Source of the DNA: Opisthorchis felineus
Lineage: Eukaryota > Platyhelminthes > Trematoda > Opisthorchiida > Opisthorchiidae
Reading direction: 5' to 3'
Length of the DNA stretch: 64,000 nucleotides
NCBI GenBank assembly: GCA_004794785.1
Contig: SJOL01007625.1
Coordinates: 1 to 64,000 of the forward strand
The notes under the pieces are model-generated. The model was not told where the DNA came from. It searched no databases and saw only the letters and a list, made by a program, of their open reading frames with translations. Below, in pieces: positions 14,802 through 29,000 of the stretch; position 1 is the stretch's first letter, and each line of letters starts with the position of its first letter. A program made the translations under genes and the position numbers.

Positions 14802-15068
14802 TCATGCAAAAAACGAGCCCACAAATCGCAATGGTGCATGAAGTGCCGACTTGTTTGATGTGCGCAATTCCACATTCACCAGGCCAGCAACCGCGTATGC
14901 ACGGCCAGCGTTTCTTCCGTGCACCACGGGCTCAATAAGATGTATCTTATTCCACAAACACGGCCCAGTGGCAAATGGTATAGTGATTGTGGTAGGTAAC
15001 GTCTTTTTGTGAGCTTCTGGCACAATCCTTCTCCGGACACTAGTGATTTCTCCCATGATTTGGGTCAC
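14802..15068 (-). CDS. Candidate terminal exon, unknown protein
   Basis: On the minus strand a pyrimidine-rich acceptor (ATATTTTTGCAG) opens an 88-codon frame that begins VTQIMGEITSVRRRIV, contains FATGPCLWNKIHLIEP and ends FVGSFFA-stop. The open frame also continues upstream of the acceptor for about 60 codons to 15254, so the 5' border is not certain. I do not recognise the product. Strong acceptor, length and non-repetitive composition are the only support. It could be the 3' exon of a minus-strand gene, or chance. Confidence 0.3.
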   Translation of the reverse strand: MTQIMGEITSVRRRIVPEAHKKTLPTTITIPFATGPCLWNKIHLIEPVVHGRNAGRAYAVAGLVNVELRTSNKSALHAPLRFVGSFFA

Positions 15069-16309
15069 CTGCAAAAATATGATATTTAAACTGCAGCATT
15101 TTCGGCGGTTTGTTGACAGTAATGCGAATGAATACACGTTTCGAAGCTTTCCTCTGCAGCCCGCCACTTTTTGACGAGCAGAAATATCCTCAGTGTTAGT
15201 TTCACAACTACGTTTTACACTGCGCAACCAAGCTGTCATCATGCTGTTTTCCACCCGATGTTCTCGTATTGCTTTTGTCTGTCTTATTTTTTGTTATAGT
15301 ATTATCCAGCTGATCACGATAATTCCTCCACATTTTTAGTAGACGTGGGTGACGTGGGATAACTCACCTTTTTCTTGACTGACGAGTCAGCTTGTTCTGT
15401 TTAAGTCATATCACCGTTACCGAGGAGGACTTGGTGGTTTTTCCACACAATCAGTTCCACTGTCTCTTTCTTGCGTTGCAGGAGTGGCACAACACAAACG
15501 TCAAACGTGTCAATGCTCCACTGAAATTTGTATTCCACTTCCGGAAAAATGGAGACTGTGAGTTTTGAACGTTGCGTGTCTGCAAATCGACACGTAACAT
15601 ATTTGTTACCAGCTTCCTATGACACAATTAATCGGAAATAAACTTTGAATGTTCACCGTTTTTTAGACCAGATGTTGTTTCTCAGATGTGAGGTATATAT
15701 ATAATTGTATCATTGAAGGCGAAGTATCAGTATCTGCATCCGCACCCAATGAAACGACCAGGTATCGCTGGTTATTTACTGAAGTTTGTTAGCCCAGGTG
15801 ACATTAGGTGACCAGGAACTATAAGAATCTCGGCCCGCTTAGTATGCTGTAACAACCGCATCCATACTGCTTATATTTAGAGTAGAAAGACACTCACCAA
15901 TAAACGTAATTGGTCGAAATTCTGGGACTACGCTCACCCCGGGAGCTCAAAAAAGGTGGAACAAGTAGCAAGCTCTCAGAGTTGTCACTGATTTTATCGG
16001 TAGTATTGTATAAATAATATCCGTCTTTAGAAGCCGTTTTCTTTTTCATTCAAGAGTGCTGTACAGAAAAAGCCATATTGGCAACAATTTTTGATCGATG
16101 GTTCCTAAACGTCTGCGACTGGTTTACTAGTACATACTGTACGTTGTGAGATGGAGCGTTTGACCTCCAAGCACTGGATGGCCCTCGGGAAAAACAGCGT
16201 ATCCACAAGAAAGCATTAAACTCACATTCATTTGAAAATCAAGATTGTGTAAACGGGAGACTCAAGTGAGTCCAAGCTAAATTTCTCGTTTATGATATTC
16301 TTCAACGGA

Positions 16310-16620
16310 ATATGTTGCACAAAGTCTGCCTCGTGGTTTGGTTGGTGCGATATTCGAGATGTCGCAGTACATTATCTTGACGAAACATGCTCACAGGGTT
16401 GCTGAAACTCTTCGACAAAGAAATCCATAAAAGAAAGATTCAGCTGAGTCTCCCGTTGTCGTCCAACTTATGTGCCAGTTGCATACCATTTGCTGTTCAT
16501 GTAATATACAAGGTTGACGGAAACTCCAGGACTGCACCTATCTAATGATTGTCAAAGAGGGAGAAGCAGGTCATGGACTGCCTAAAAGTTCTCAGCTTTC
16601 TGGGTACATAAGTCTTGATC
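16310..16620 (+). repeat. Hammerhead-bearing repeat family, old copy
   Basis: The segment is related to those at 38.8-39.2 and 58.2-59.25 kb. Shared blocks include CAAAGTCTGCCTC, ATATTCGAGAT, GGTTGCTGAAA..TTCGACA and AAAGATTCAGCTG. Near its right end (about 16535-16580) is a badly degraded hammerhead core in + orientation (CTAATGATTGTCAAAG..GAGAAGCAGGTC), no longer able to fold properly. This is one of the oldest copies in the window. Confidence 0.55.
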
Positions 16621-17149
16621 CCCCCGAATGATCAGCCATCATGTCTCTGGGTCCTTTTCATGACCAAAATTTTTATCCTCACCATCAGTGTTAACAGAAG
16701 CGAAGCATCGGTGTCGACACTTATATTTCCGTCTCTAAGGGTGACTTTGACAGAAAATCAGCACTGAATACCGCGTTCAACACCGTTGAACCTACGCAAC
16801 ATCCTGCACTCTCGAGCGTTTTTTCACATTTAAAGGGGAATTACGTTCCCGAGGCAAAGCGAAATACTTTTTTTTATATTGATTACGCTTGATTACGTAA
16901 ATGCTCATCTGTTCACATGGAAGATCGACTATGTTTTAAGTGATTAATCTCAAAAATGCCAGCAAAAGCCCCATCAGAGTCGGGGTTTGCGATCAAATTG
17001 AGGAAGGGTTGTTGTGGCCTCGGTTACTTTTCGACCCTTTTTTGGCCCAGACTACCTTAGGTTGATTTTACTCTCTTCAGGAACGAGGTACTTCATAATA
17101 TTCCAGGTCACACTTAAAATATATAGAAGTCAGTCTCCCCTCACTTCGT

Positions 17150-17152
17150 ATG
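17150..17152 (+). CDS. DRC5 (TCTE1): DRC5 possible start micro-exon (ATG only)
   Basis: The exon at 17196 has no in-frame ATG and is preceded in frame by a stop inside its acceptor, so translation must start upstream. An ATG directly followed by GTAATT lies 43 nt before that exon. Splicing out 17153-17195 (donor GTAATT, internal TGCTAAT resembling a branch site, acceptor TTCTCAATAG) gives M-DLPNRDTISEGE in frame. Very small first introns are known from schistosome genes. An unseen exon further upstream is the alternative. Confidence 0.4.
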
Positions 17153-20100
17153 GTAATTCCTTGCTAATGTAATTCATCTTGAAATTTCTCAATAGGATCT
17201 ACCGAACAGAGATACGATATCCGAAGGAGAATCCTTTGTTCCTACCCTGTCCCGTCCTTCCTTGAAGCAGGAAGATCCAAATGATCAAACTAAAGCTGGT
17301 TCAGCAGTGTTTAGTTCGTTGTTTGCTGACACATATGCTCTTCAGCAGTCGCCGAGAGATTCAAAAGTACCCAAACCCGCCGACAAACCGAGTGGAGGTC
17401 AATTTGTACGTCGGATTATAGCTGAAGATCCTACCTTTAACCTGGCCGCGGTTACTTCCCTTTCTGAACTCTGTCTTAAAAGGTGCATTGAAAACTTTGC
17501 ATGTAAGTGGTTGTTCTGATTACATATGTGGTCGATGACAAAGTAAGCTTTTATGGTTCGCGAGGCCTGCGGCCAACCTTAGGCCCGAAAGTAACTGTCC
17601 ACAAACAGTACTATTAACCGCTCTTTGTATGCCTCATTGGATGTTCAGATATATAGGCGCTCGCGATTGGTCCAATATCTGATTGGTTAGGCGGCATTTG
17701 TTCGCAGTCGCTGATTGTTTTAAACTGTAGCACTGATCAAAACAACTGAGCGCCGCTAACCAGATAAGCGAAGTCCGAGTTCACCTGCAGAGAAATGCAC
17801 TGTTGGTTGACTGGTTTTTCGAATCCGTATCACTATTGGCCATCGTGTCATCAGCTTGTAGGACGCCGGTTTCACCTTAGGTTGTATGCATTCTGATAAC
17901 TCCATAAACCTTTTATGCCAAACGCCGCGTGAGTTTAAAGTACAATCCGTGAATGGGGTCAAAGAGAACCCTCTATATCCAACGTGTCAAGCCCTTTTAT
18001 TGTGCACTTTCTTTTCGTGCTGTCTCGCCCCGCTTTTTAATTCAATCCCGGAAGGGCGCGTTCGACGTATGCAAACATCTCTAACTAGTGATCATAGAAT
18101 TGGGATGGGATGAAATTGTGTGACTGACTTTTTAACAAGAAAGGTCGGCTTTGGTATTCTCATGCAAACTGACTCAACGAATGCCGACATCCTGAAGGTA
18201 TTGTCAAGACGGCGGAACTGTGCCAACAGACGAAAAGGCCACTGATTTCGTACTATATGTGAACCTCGATGACTTGGGGCTCTATATTTCCTTTGTTCAC
18301 GAGCAACCACAGTGAGTTAGGTCTACCAAAAACTAATCAATTTGTTCAAACCTACAGGATTACGCCATTTATATGGACACCGCAAATGTCGCTGAGTAGA
18401 CATAGGAGATTTTGCTGATTAAACTGTTTACGTGAGGTGCGTGGAGGATTTGTAAAAATCTACAACGTCCCGAGATAGTTCAGTGCTTAAGGCGCACACT
18501 TACTGACCGGAAGATCTGTGGTTTGAACCCGACCTCTGCATCTCGACTTCTATTTAGGCTTGGGCAACCTGGCAGTATCCCAGCCCTCGTGATTCCTTCG
18601 GGTGGCAGCTAGGCACCGAAGGGGTGTAACAGCTGAACGATTACTATTATTACTATATCACGACGTATATATTAGGACTGTTCTACCGGAGATCTTTTGG
18701 GAAACGAGTCGCCTAACAAGTCGCCTGTTTCCGTCGCTATTCTGCGATGCAAGCGTAACGGAGCACGCTAAACGTTCTCCGACAGATAACCTCTTGGCCT
18801 CAGTACAGGTGCCTTGAAATCCAACGATGAGTCAGTGCGCAATATACTCCTATATGTTATGCTACTCACAGTCGTGTCCAGCAACGGAATATTCCACAAC
18901 GGAATGTTGAGTAGGTTATTCTCTCTGCGATGTGAATTATATACAATATACCCCTACTCCATACAGACTGCCATTCAATGGATCTTTGCTAAAAGTACAC
19001 AAAGCTACATGGTTCACAAAACCAAGAAGTCACCGGTTGAAAAATAAAAAATGAACACTTTATCTGGACCTGTATTTCATTATGGGAGTATAGCGCGCTG
19101 ACAAGCTTCCGGAAGCAACTACTAGGAGCTGTAGAAAAAAATGGAACGATTTATCTCAAAGGGCTTATTTAAGTGTCAATTTTCGTTTGGAAGGAACAAA
19201 CTATCATTTTGCGATGTCATTTTACCTCCATCATGGATATTGCTGCTTGGGTCAGACCACTAATCGCCTTTTGGATAGTTTTACCGGAGTCAGTATAGCT
19301 CACGAACTCAGCGTGATTTGGATTTGGATTTGACTTTAAAAGCACGTGAAGCGTTCAAACAATTTGTGTGCACATTTTTGTGAAAATTCTTCAGCAGCTG
19401 AATAAAATCTGGGCTCAACCCTAGTCCTCAAGACATAAAAATGATTCTTTTAGGCCTGCCGTGTGAAATGTTGATAATAAAAGTCATTAGCCTGTCTTTT
19501 GATAGCATCACTCTTCCTTTCCGTATACTTTCACAAACTACCCTCTGGTTCCTCATAAGAAAGGGCTCTGGGAAAAAAACAGGCTCTGGCCACATTCCAT
19601 AGAAACGTTCCGACTTGATCACTGTTGTTACTGTAGAACAGTGAACAAATTGAACCCAAATTATCTGTTTTTGAATATATTTCGCACCTAACAAGGCGAA
19701 AATTCCAACATTATTTTCAAGCGGTGAATGCAGATCTATTCTTGCCGGCATTCCCCGTATACAGACAGTCCTGTTTACTGTTCCTTTAATACTGTTCCAC
19801 AAAGGATTGGTCCTCACAAAATCACTAAAAACTGTTGAGCTACTAAACATAGTGGGATTATCGTGAAAACCCAGAATATTACGGGCCTACTCCGAGCTTC
19901 ATGCTACCCAGGTTGAAGCATCATAGGAATAGCAAATCACGTTATCCTATTGTTGCATTTTTGTCGGGCACGTTTTCAGTTTCTGCTGTAAAATGCTATT
20001 TCAGTGAGCTTTCACAAGCTGTAGGGGCAGTGGGTTGTTTGAAGAACCGCCTGTGGTTAATATCATACTCGTTTGACTGACACTAAAATATACAAGCTAT

Positions 20101-22969
20101 GATAGCATCAGCATCCAACGGATATGGCCACACCGGCAGCGGTCGCGCTAAACGCTGAACACCAGTTAACAACCATAATTTCTTTCAGTATTACTGTGAA
20201 GCCAAGGAAAAGGGCTGGGTAGGGGATCTGCGACCCAACCACAACAAGCGTTACAACTCCAGGCACTTATCCAAACAACCTGGATAGAAACTGACAACAA
20301 GAATGCCACTGACATCGATAAGTGTGCTTTTTTCGTCTGACGATGATTCGGCATGCGCAATACATGGCCAGGAAACCGCAGCCACTGCACACATGCTTCA
20401 TCCTACCGTTCACAGTAGCAGCACCGTATTCGTCCCGGCTATATGTTTCTGAGGGCATCTTCGTACCTTTGGCTTCTAATGCATGATTATGGCAGTAACT
20501 TTTCGATAGCAAAAGAGCTCACTTGGTGTACTTACTTAGATTCTGCAATAACAGCTGGCTATCAGAAAAGTTTCGGAAGAATATGTTCTCATGTGTGCTT
20601 ATTTGTTGTGGTTTTCTTCCCCTTACGGTTTTTTGAGCATTGTTCCCGCAACAGTCACATAGTTTATCGTGGGGTCAGAGCAGGTACGAGGCTTTTGAAG
20701 TAGTTATTTATAGTAATGTCATTTACAGAGAAGTCCGAAGAAAGGTTGTCCGGTTGCTTTTTTCGTAGACAGGGGCAGAGGAACGTACTCGTATTTGGAC
20801 TGCGTGCATCCAGTATCTGATGTCAAATTTAGCCGGTTTATTCTGCATGATTGTGAAAGACCAACAGAATGACTTCAAGGGCTCTAGGTGTTCAGGTGAA
20901 TAAACGGCTCGACAAGTGGCCAACAAAATGTAGATTGTCGCACTAATATGACAACACCGAATCAATGACTTTGCAACTGGATATGTTTTCGTGTCGTCGA
21001 AGTGAAGGGGTTCTTGTCCAGAAACAGCTGACCCTGGCATCATTCTGAAAGCCATTTGTGCACCAAAATCGTCACCTTGTAAAAAATGAACAACAGAACA
21101 CTTGTTTTAGTCCGACGAGTGTTATCATCGGACCTACTGACATTTGCAAGACCCCGCTTGTGCTAAAACTCTGCATCATAGTATGTAAAATGATTTTAGC
21201 GGTAAGAGGTTTGAATGCATGCTATTGTATGTGCATATCATCAACGTCTTTTTCATCCCAGGACAAACTGAAAAAAGGTCTTTCGTCAACAACTAACAGA
21301 TCGCCACGCTCAGACTGACTACTTTCACTCAGACGCACCCACACACCTTCGAGGCTGTCTAGAAAATTGTAGTTTTTTGCATATTCTAACCTGCAACCGG
21401 TGTGGTACCGCATACCTCAACCAGCTGGGGTCTCAGACACATCAGATTTTCTGGACCGTGAACCCAGGCAATAGGTGTTTTACGATTAGCGGTGCACATG
21501 AAAGTGCTTTCACAGTAGCTGTCCCACCTGATCTCACAGTCCTTCGATGGAGATTAGATTAGCTGGTCACGGTACTGATCCATCGATACGCTCGCCCCGT
21601 ACGACATTTACCTATCTAGGTCCAGGTAAGTGATTACTTGGCCACACAATGGACATTGGGGCTTATAACTGTTGACTGCAGTTATTCAGAATCTTTGAAG
21701 ATAAACCAGGTTTTTTGCGTCGAAAAGCAAGGTGAAATTCACTGAGGCAGATGAAGAACCGAAGGAGTTGACTTGGTTACGAATCAGAAAAACGTGGGTT
21801 TAAGCGCATTCCAGATTGAAAGACGTTATCGGGACCTAATGCTTTGGCGGCTTTGACACATGATTATCTGTTAACCCTGCCATGTCGATGCTTTTTTTTG
21901 CTTTCCAAGACGAATTCTTACAATCCCGTGTTAATAGTTTGACATGTATATTTTCACTATATTTATTTTCACCAACGAAGGTACTACCCAGAGAGCGGAG
22001 ATATTTGGAACACTACTGATCAGAGTCTTTGGCATTACCAAAATATGTGCTCTTCTTAAACAGCACTCCTGAGAGGGACCAGTATTGTCGCACGAAAACT
22101 GATCACAAACGACGTTGCATATATTTATGTATAGACACAGGACTACACGAAATAGAGGAAGGCGAATGGTCACTTCTTAGGGAAATCTGCTCCTCCCCCG
22201 AAACAGGCACCATGTTTGACTCCCCCCAAGGATGGTCTTTGTAGCCTTTGTTGAGATAACTGTTGCTCACATAGTATTGGACGGAATTCTAGTACCCAAT
22301 TATCGTTGGCCTACTACTATACGACCATTTAAGTTGTTTTCAAGACCTTGTTTAGGAAAACGAAGATAAAAAAAGAATAGATGAAGTGTACATTACTGAC
22401 ATACCACTAACGACGCAGATTTTCGTCATGAATACCAGATTTATCCAATCTTCTCATCATCCACTTGGTGTGCTGCTCCACACACCATGGAATCACCATT
22501 GATGTCAACACCAGATGAGAACTATGATGCTTCACTGCCGTACAACTATATCAGCTCTTGAACGGAGCTTTATAATGGGAAGGAGAAGGACTTAACGCTA
22601 GCCTACAAGAAACAGCCGAGCTGTCTACACCTCCAACACACAATCAGACAATCTGGGTAGAATCAGACAGCATGAATGACATTAACTTCGGTTAGTTGCC
22701 ATATCGTTCAGCGTCCCCAGCCGAGCACAGGGAGGGTCACGTGGACCCCACCCTGGAAGGCGAATAGCACCAAGAGCGCCCAAACATCCACACACACAGC
22801 GATTGCCCATGGGCAAGGGTGATATGACACAAAACACAGTCAGGGGACGCAATTAAAGTGACTGATTCGAACATTTTTCAATGGGGTCGGTCAAATTAAG
22901 TCCATGTTACCACATTCGAATCCATGGGCTTATCGGAGCATTACCACTAATGTATGGAAGCAAATTTCC

Positions 22970-23003
<34 letters not shown>

Positions 23004-26000
23004 TAATAGAGCCAAAATACACATTGGTTTATCGATCGCTGCCACGGGTGTAAAATTGAGCATATCTGAGTTCAGTCTAGTTTTACTTTCTCAGAGTTAA
23101 ATTTTTAGTTACGAATGACATTTCTGTTGTGGTTCTTTAAGATAATTCCAGTGTCCTTGCTCATCTGGATCACCAACAGAAGCGACGTCTCTTGGATACC
23201 CTGCCTCCCAATTTGCCGCTCAAAGTAACCGCTCATATCATAGGAGAGGATCCATATTGGTGTCGCTGCTGTCAAGAACACTGGAAAGTTGTCGATTTGT
23301 CACGGCACGGCGGTTCATGGAAGAGGGCTTTCTTTGAAAAAATGCTCGAAGATACCATAGAGACTTTTGTGCCTAGTCACACATACACGCCACGTCTGGA
23401 AGAGTGCGTTATGTATGCTGCGCCCTATGTTCACCGTTTGGACATAAAGCAACTGCTGCCTCCATTAAAACAACAACCAAAAGACAAAAAGTCGGTCAGT
23501 TGATCTGGGGACTTTTCCCCTCTTGTGCTTTCCTATCACGTTTTTACAGTTTTTCTGAAAACATCAATAACTTATTTTTTGTACTTTACCTTTTCTCAAC
23601 TTGGAATTTTCAACGTTGGGAGGGTAATTTCTGTTCGATCTCAGATGGGAGCTATAAAGATGGGAATTTATCAGAAAAACTGCACCAACCGGTATTTATA
23701 ACTCACTGATACGGAACATGCATTACCCGGGAACTTGCTCACGGCGCTACCGTTGGTCTACATTGCTGTCATGATTCGTTCCTGTCCCACTAGTGTTTTA
23801 CAAAGTCAGTACACGTTAGATACAAATTCCACGCATTTGTGTACTTAAATATAGATGCGTCTGTGTTAGTTGCAATCGCCTAGGCTCTTTCTAGTTTGAA
23901 TGTCCTAAATTGGAAATAAGCTAGGGGAGCGTCGTGGGTGACATTGCCAGCGTTATTTTGTAATGCGTTTTTTTCTGTGTTGAGCTGAACTGTAATAACC
24001 CACTTCCACCGATGGTTTTGTTTTCAGTAGTCTATGACTAATTTCTGGTTGACGAGAGAGCTGAAAGAACCTGTTGGAATGCCTATGGAAAAGTTCTTTG
24101 TCCCATGAATGTAACAATTATATACTCGGTCCTGGACTGCCGGTGTTATTTGCAACTTATTAATAGAATACGGGCAACTTCTTTATGTGCTTTGTGTGAC
24201 GTAATAACTATGGCTATCTTCAGCGGTCTTAACTCTAGATCCCTAAAGCGCAACAGGAATCGGAGTCATGTCTTCGTCACACAGTGAATGAGGATCCCTG
24301 ATGTTGACAGTGCTAGTCGTATTCAATCATTGCCAAAAATGATCGTGCTCAGGAATATAGACAAGGTTACCCAAAACGGAATGCATTAAACGATCTAAGG
24401 GAGGGAGATGCAACATAGAAAAGGTATACTGGTCATTCAGAGTAAGATACAAAAAAGATAGGAGGACTCCATCTTCGAAACCGAGGGGTCATTCACCCCT
24501 CCCCACCACCCCCCCCTCACCCCCAAATTTCAGTGCTGTTGGTAATTGATGTTAACGATAATGACTGTGGACTAGTTGGGCACCTGTAAGCTCCACCCGC
24601 ATCAGCGGGTGGATAAACTGGTGGCCACATGGATTTTTCAAGACTTTATACTCACAACACACTTGGAAAATTAAATGAAGTGGAAGGCGAAAGAAGACGG
24701 AAGAAGATTTTACGTCAAACTACTTACTTTCAAATTGGCTGGATTTTGAACATCGGTATCATGATATACGGGGGTTTGTTCTTCGAAAATAGCTTAGGTC
24801 AGGATGTAATCACCTTCGGTGATAGCTGCTTCACATTCATCCAAATGTATTACTGGTGCACGGTTAATTCAACAAACAAAATCCATCAGATTGGCACAGA
24901 TGAGATTTTAAGGCCAAGTGACTTCCTGACTGTTCTAAAACAAGGTTCCCCGGAAGAATTCAACTTCTTACAAGCCGCGGGTGGTACATATTAGTCACCA
25001 CACTGTAATAATTTTACATGAGTCAATCTACATAAAATTATTTCATGTGATGTTATTTTACAGGAGGATCGTTCAGATGATGAAAGTGATTCAGAACAAG
25101 ATACAGTACCTCAAAAATTTGATCATCTTGAACTCGGCCCCGTTTTGGCTAAGCTGGTTCATTTGGAGGAGTTGGCTGTGACATACGGTGCAAAGGATTG
25201 TGGGATGAATTTCGAATGGTCAATGTTTCAGTTCACTTCTAACGACTGCTTCAGTTTATGCAAGGCCCTACAACAGCACCCCAGCATTAAGGTCCTTCAT
25301 CTAACCAGGTAGGCTCATGGCACACTTACAAAAACTCCCCAGTTTTTTATTGTTTCATATATCTTTACAACTTTCTTCACTCGCTCACGTTCAGTAGTCA
25401 CGGGTGTCGACGTTTGTCCTATTCATCCAATTATAGTGTGAGCTCCCCATGTCATGAGCTTGCTGGTATGTATGCTGTGCTATTAGACTATTCGCTGATT
25501 CATATGCCTTTTCAAAAGTTGCCACGCGTTCGATCTACAAGCTAATTCTGTTTGATCTGTTAGGTGGATTACTGTTTCAGAACGGTCTCTGTTTGAACCT
25601 TGTTGACCACCTTATTGACCTCTTCCGGCTAAAACTCCCAACAGACAATGCCATTTAGCTGGGCCCACTAAATTGCATTAAGTTTAGCGGACCAACGGTG
25701 CAAAGGCCGAGTACACAGGATTCATAAGAGAGGCCAGGATCTGTTGTTCAATCGTTAACCTGTGTTTATGTCCGGAGCTCTATCTAACCGAACATCACGT
25801 CGATTGGAAGGATGTATCGCGAACCGGCAAGGAACCACAAAATGGCGTGCACTGATTGGTCAGAATGTGGGCCAATCAGGACAGAGTATTTTTAGCTAGG
25901 CCTTCCTAGCAACATCAAGAAGATTCTCGTTTTACCTTGTGCAAAATCCCATGATAACTCCATAAATACAGTCGTAATAATTCTCCTTCATCTCTACAAA

Positions 26001-29000
26001 AGTGGCTATCTCAAGCTACCGAGCATCTGGTATACCATAGTGGGCGGAAAATGGAGCCAAAGCCCGACATTGGATTTATAATACGGTTGTCAGGACACGA
26101 CAACAACAACAACAGAAACCAGAGATTCTTTAAACCAGCTAATCATCGCACATAGGGCGGATGCAATCACTTGGAAACCTGTTGAAAAATAGTCTCTATT
26201 TTTGAAGCACTTCTGGATGTTGCCAATATACCCACTCTGATACTTAGCGACACAAACATGTTAAAAGTCCGGCTTGCAATCACGAACACATTTTTTAATT
26301 TTTCAAATCAAGATAAAGTAATTCCGTACTTATTTATGAATGGTATGCCTCCTTTCACAGTTGTTATTACTCAAAAATTAGCACAGAGGACGATTTCACG
26401 TAGAATTTTTTGGCTAGTCAGAAGGCCATAAAAATGTGCATGGCGCGACTGAGAGTTTCAGAAACGGATCCAATTTTTCGAACTTGGATAAAAAAGCCAA
26501 AGACTGATCATTCTCAGGTCCTCTGAAGAGGCCAGTGGATGTCCAACATACGTTACTTGATCATTCGTAATTAGACAGGTTTACCTATGTATTTTAGAGC
26601 TGCTCAACCCAACCAAACCCTGGCAAACCTACCGACTTTGAACACACATGGTCTCTGACCAAAAGAGCTTAATCTCATGGTCCTTGTTGGGAAAACATAT
26701 GTATACGTATGTTTAGCTACACCAGGATACAGGTAAAGGGATAACTTTCCGTTTGAGATCAACCTGATATGGAAATATCGGGTAAAATATAACCTAAGGT
26801 ATGATCAGGACTTCAAAAGTTGACAAAACTACCTGACAATAGCGATATGGACGCGAGCGACTGTTCTTTAGTCAATCACCGTAGCCGTCTGGTGCATACT
26901 AATGAAAGAGAGCTTGGATCTTGGTCACAGTTGGCACCATTCGTTTGTTTTAGTAAACACTGCAATTAAAACAATGATCGACCGATGCCGAACCTCACAG
27001 ACCCAGTCAAATGGCGGGTCAGCCATAGGCAAGTACATGTGAACATCCAATAAAGACGCAAGGAGCAGTGAGCTATATTGTGCGCAAAAATAAAAATAGT
27101 AATAGTGTTTTAGTCATGATGGCCTTTCGAGTGACTAACTACCACCTAACTAGGAGAGGCGAGGTTTGAGGTATTGCCAAGTTGCCCAAGTGCAGGATTT
27201 GTACTCTAATTCTGCACAACAGCTGAATGGCTGTCAAGTTATATAACCGAATTTGTAGGAAGTAGACTACCTCCGGTCAAATTGCAGGCTGCACTCCATT
27301 TACTAAACCCCGTCTGGAATAGAGTTCTCGCACGACGGACAATGAACAGTGCGCGATACCTGGTCCCCAAATGCCTTTTTCAGGAGACCTTATTTGAAAC
27401 GGTTACTTTGCGACTCTTTCCAGTTTACTGTTACTTGCCACTCACTATTTCATCTTCCTAAGATACTCAACATGTAGCAACTTTTAACTACAAAAATAGT
27501 AAGGCTGAATTCCCTGTATAAACTACGCGGACCAGTTGTCACTCCCTGTACTCCAGGGCAACTCAAAAGTAGGAAACTTCGCTCTCACCTGGTAGATATT
27601 TACACCGGGTTCCAAACTGGAAAGAACCTAGCCCGAAGTCTCGATAATTGGACATTTATTCTTGTTTAGATAATCAGAAAAGGCTATTTCTGTTTATCTT
27701 TAATACAACCTGCTTGATAGCCGGTCTGTTATACAGTTCGGCCTGAATCCGTCGGTCGAAACCTACTTGCACTAAACATTTATGGGGCAGATTCCAGTTG
27801 CATTGTAGCTTGCAGGGGCTTTGGGGGTGGAACAGTCCATTCTATGCTTACCAGTGCCACTCCAGGCTACGCTAAACGTCAGGCACATGACTTACGAATG
27901 TGGCTCCAGAAAACCGGACGCAAAATGCTTCGCAGCGTCAAAATTTTGCAAATATACTGTGGCCTTTACAGTGAAAATTGTTAAATGACTTTTCATTAGT
28001 TGAGCTGTAAAGCCCTATGAAGTCTCCCTGACTGAGCGCAGTAATTTCCATTCTGCCTTACGTAAAGGGATATCCTAATCCACTTAGTGATCGCCAAAGG
28101 AACTGAGCCATTCGGTTAGCTCACCAGCCTCACAATCGAGCTTTGATCTGGCGACGGAAATCGTACTTTGAGTTGTCCACAGCGCGAAATATGACAACTA
28201 GACCAACTACCTCGGGCTCACGCTCCGCGGTAATTTTTTTGATTTTCCACACTGCACGAGTCTCTTCTCAAGTCTAGTAGATATTTTCTTCATCAATCCA
28301 ATGGGAACATTTACGGGCCTAGGCCAAAGTGTCTCCCTTAAGAGATGAATCCCTACCCCAGGAAGCAAATTAGAAGGTGCGTTATAGTTTCACAAAAGGA
28401 CATATGGACCATGTGGGCCAACCGACTTCCTCGTTTAACCGCTGTATCATCGTCATTCTGTTATGTATTCTCATTGGATTACTTTGTCCATCAGTAAGTG
28501 AGTACCGCTAGGCTGCCCAAATTATCCCCATTTAGTATTCCGGCAGTATCTTTTGTTCGAAAAATGTTCGGAATGTGCGGTATTCACTCTCAGTTTTTTC
28601 ACGATAGTCACGACCAAGATCCTGCAAAATTTCCCACTCAGCCGCCGGCTTAATACAAAAAAATTCGCTTATCTATGTAAAGTTCCGATGGTTTTCAAAT
28701 TTTCTGCCCCTAACATTGCAATAGCGATTTTCACTATATATTTATATCCTTTTTACAGGAGTCGGGTTGATTCAGAGCGTTGCAGAGTTCTCACAAATCA
28801 CCTTGTTTGGCATCCGACGTTGGAATGTCTAGACCTAGCCCACAACTTTATTGGCGATCGTGGAGCGCGAGCGCTGAGCAAACTGATCTGTGGTCAGTCC
28901 AAAATACAAACGCTGAACCTAGCTGACAATCGCTTGCAGGCCAGTGGTGGTCTCTCGTTAGCTCATGCCTTAGCGAAGAAGTCATGCAGCTTAGTTCGTC

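Larger units (their letters stand above)
4345..16300. other. No recognisable gene
   Basis: About 12 kb of AT-rich, repeat-poor sequence. The largest frames (4617-5030 +, 6810-7166 -, 9427-9744 +, 13882-14199 +, 14059-14421 -) start at arbitrary codons, overlap one another on both strands and match no family I know. The only splice-bounded candidate is the minus-strand exon at 14802-15068, listed separately, and a TA tract lies at 6853-6898. Part of this block may be the 5' flank of DRC5. Confidence 0.45.

Noticed and set aside
25700..26110. Possible solo LTR ending before a CAA-rich stretch
   Set aside because: No terminal TG..CA pair, target-site duplication or second copy was found in the window.
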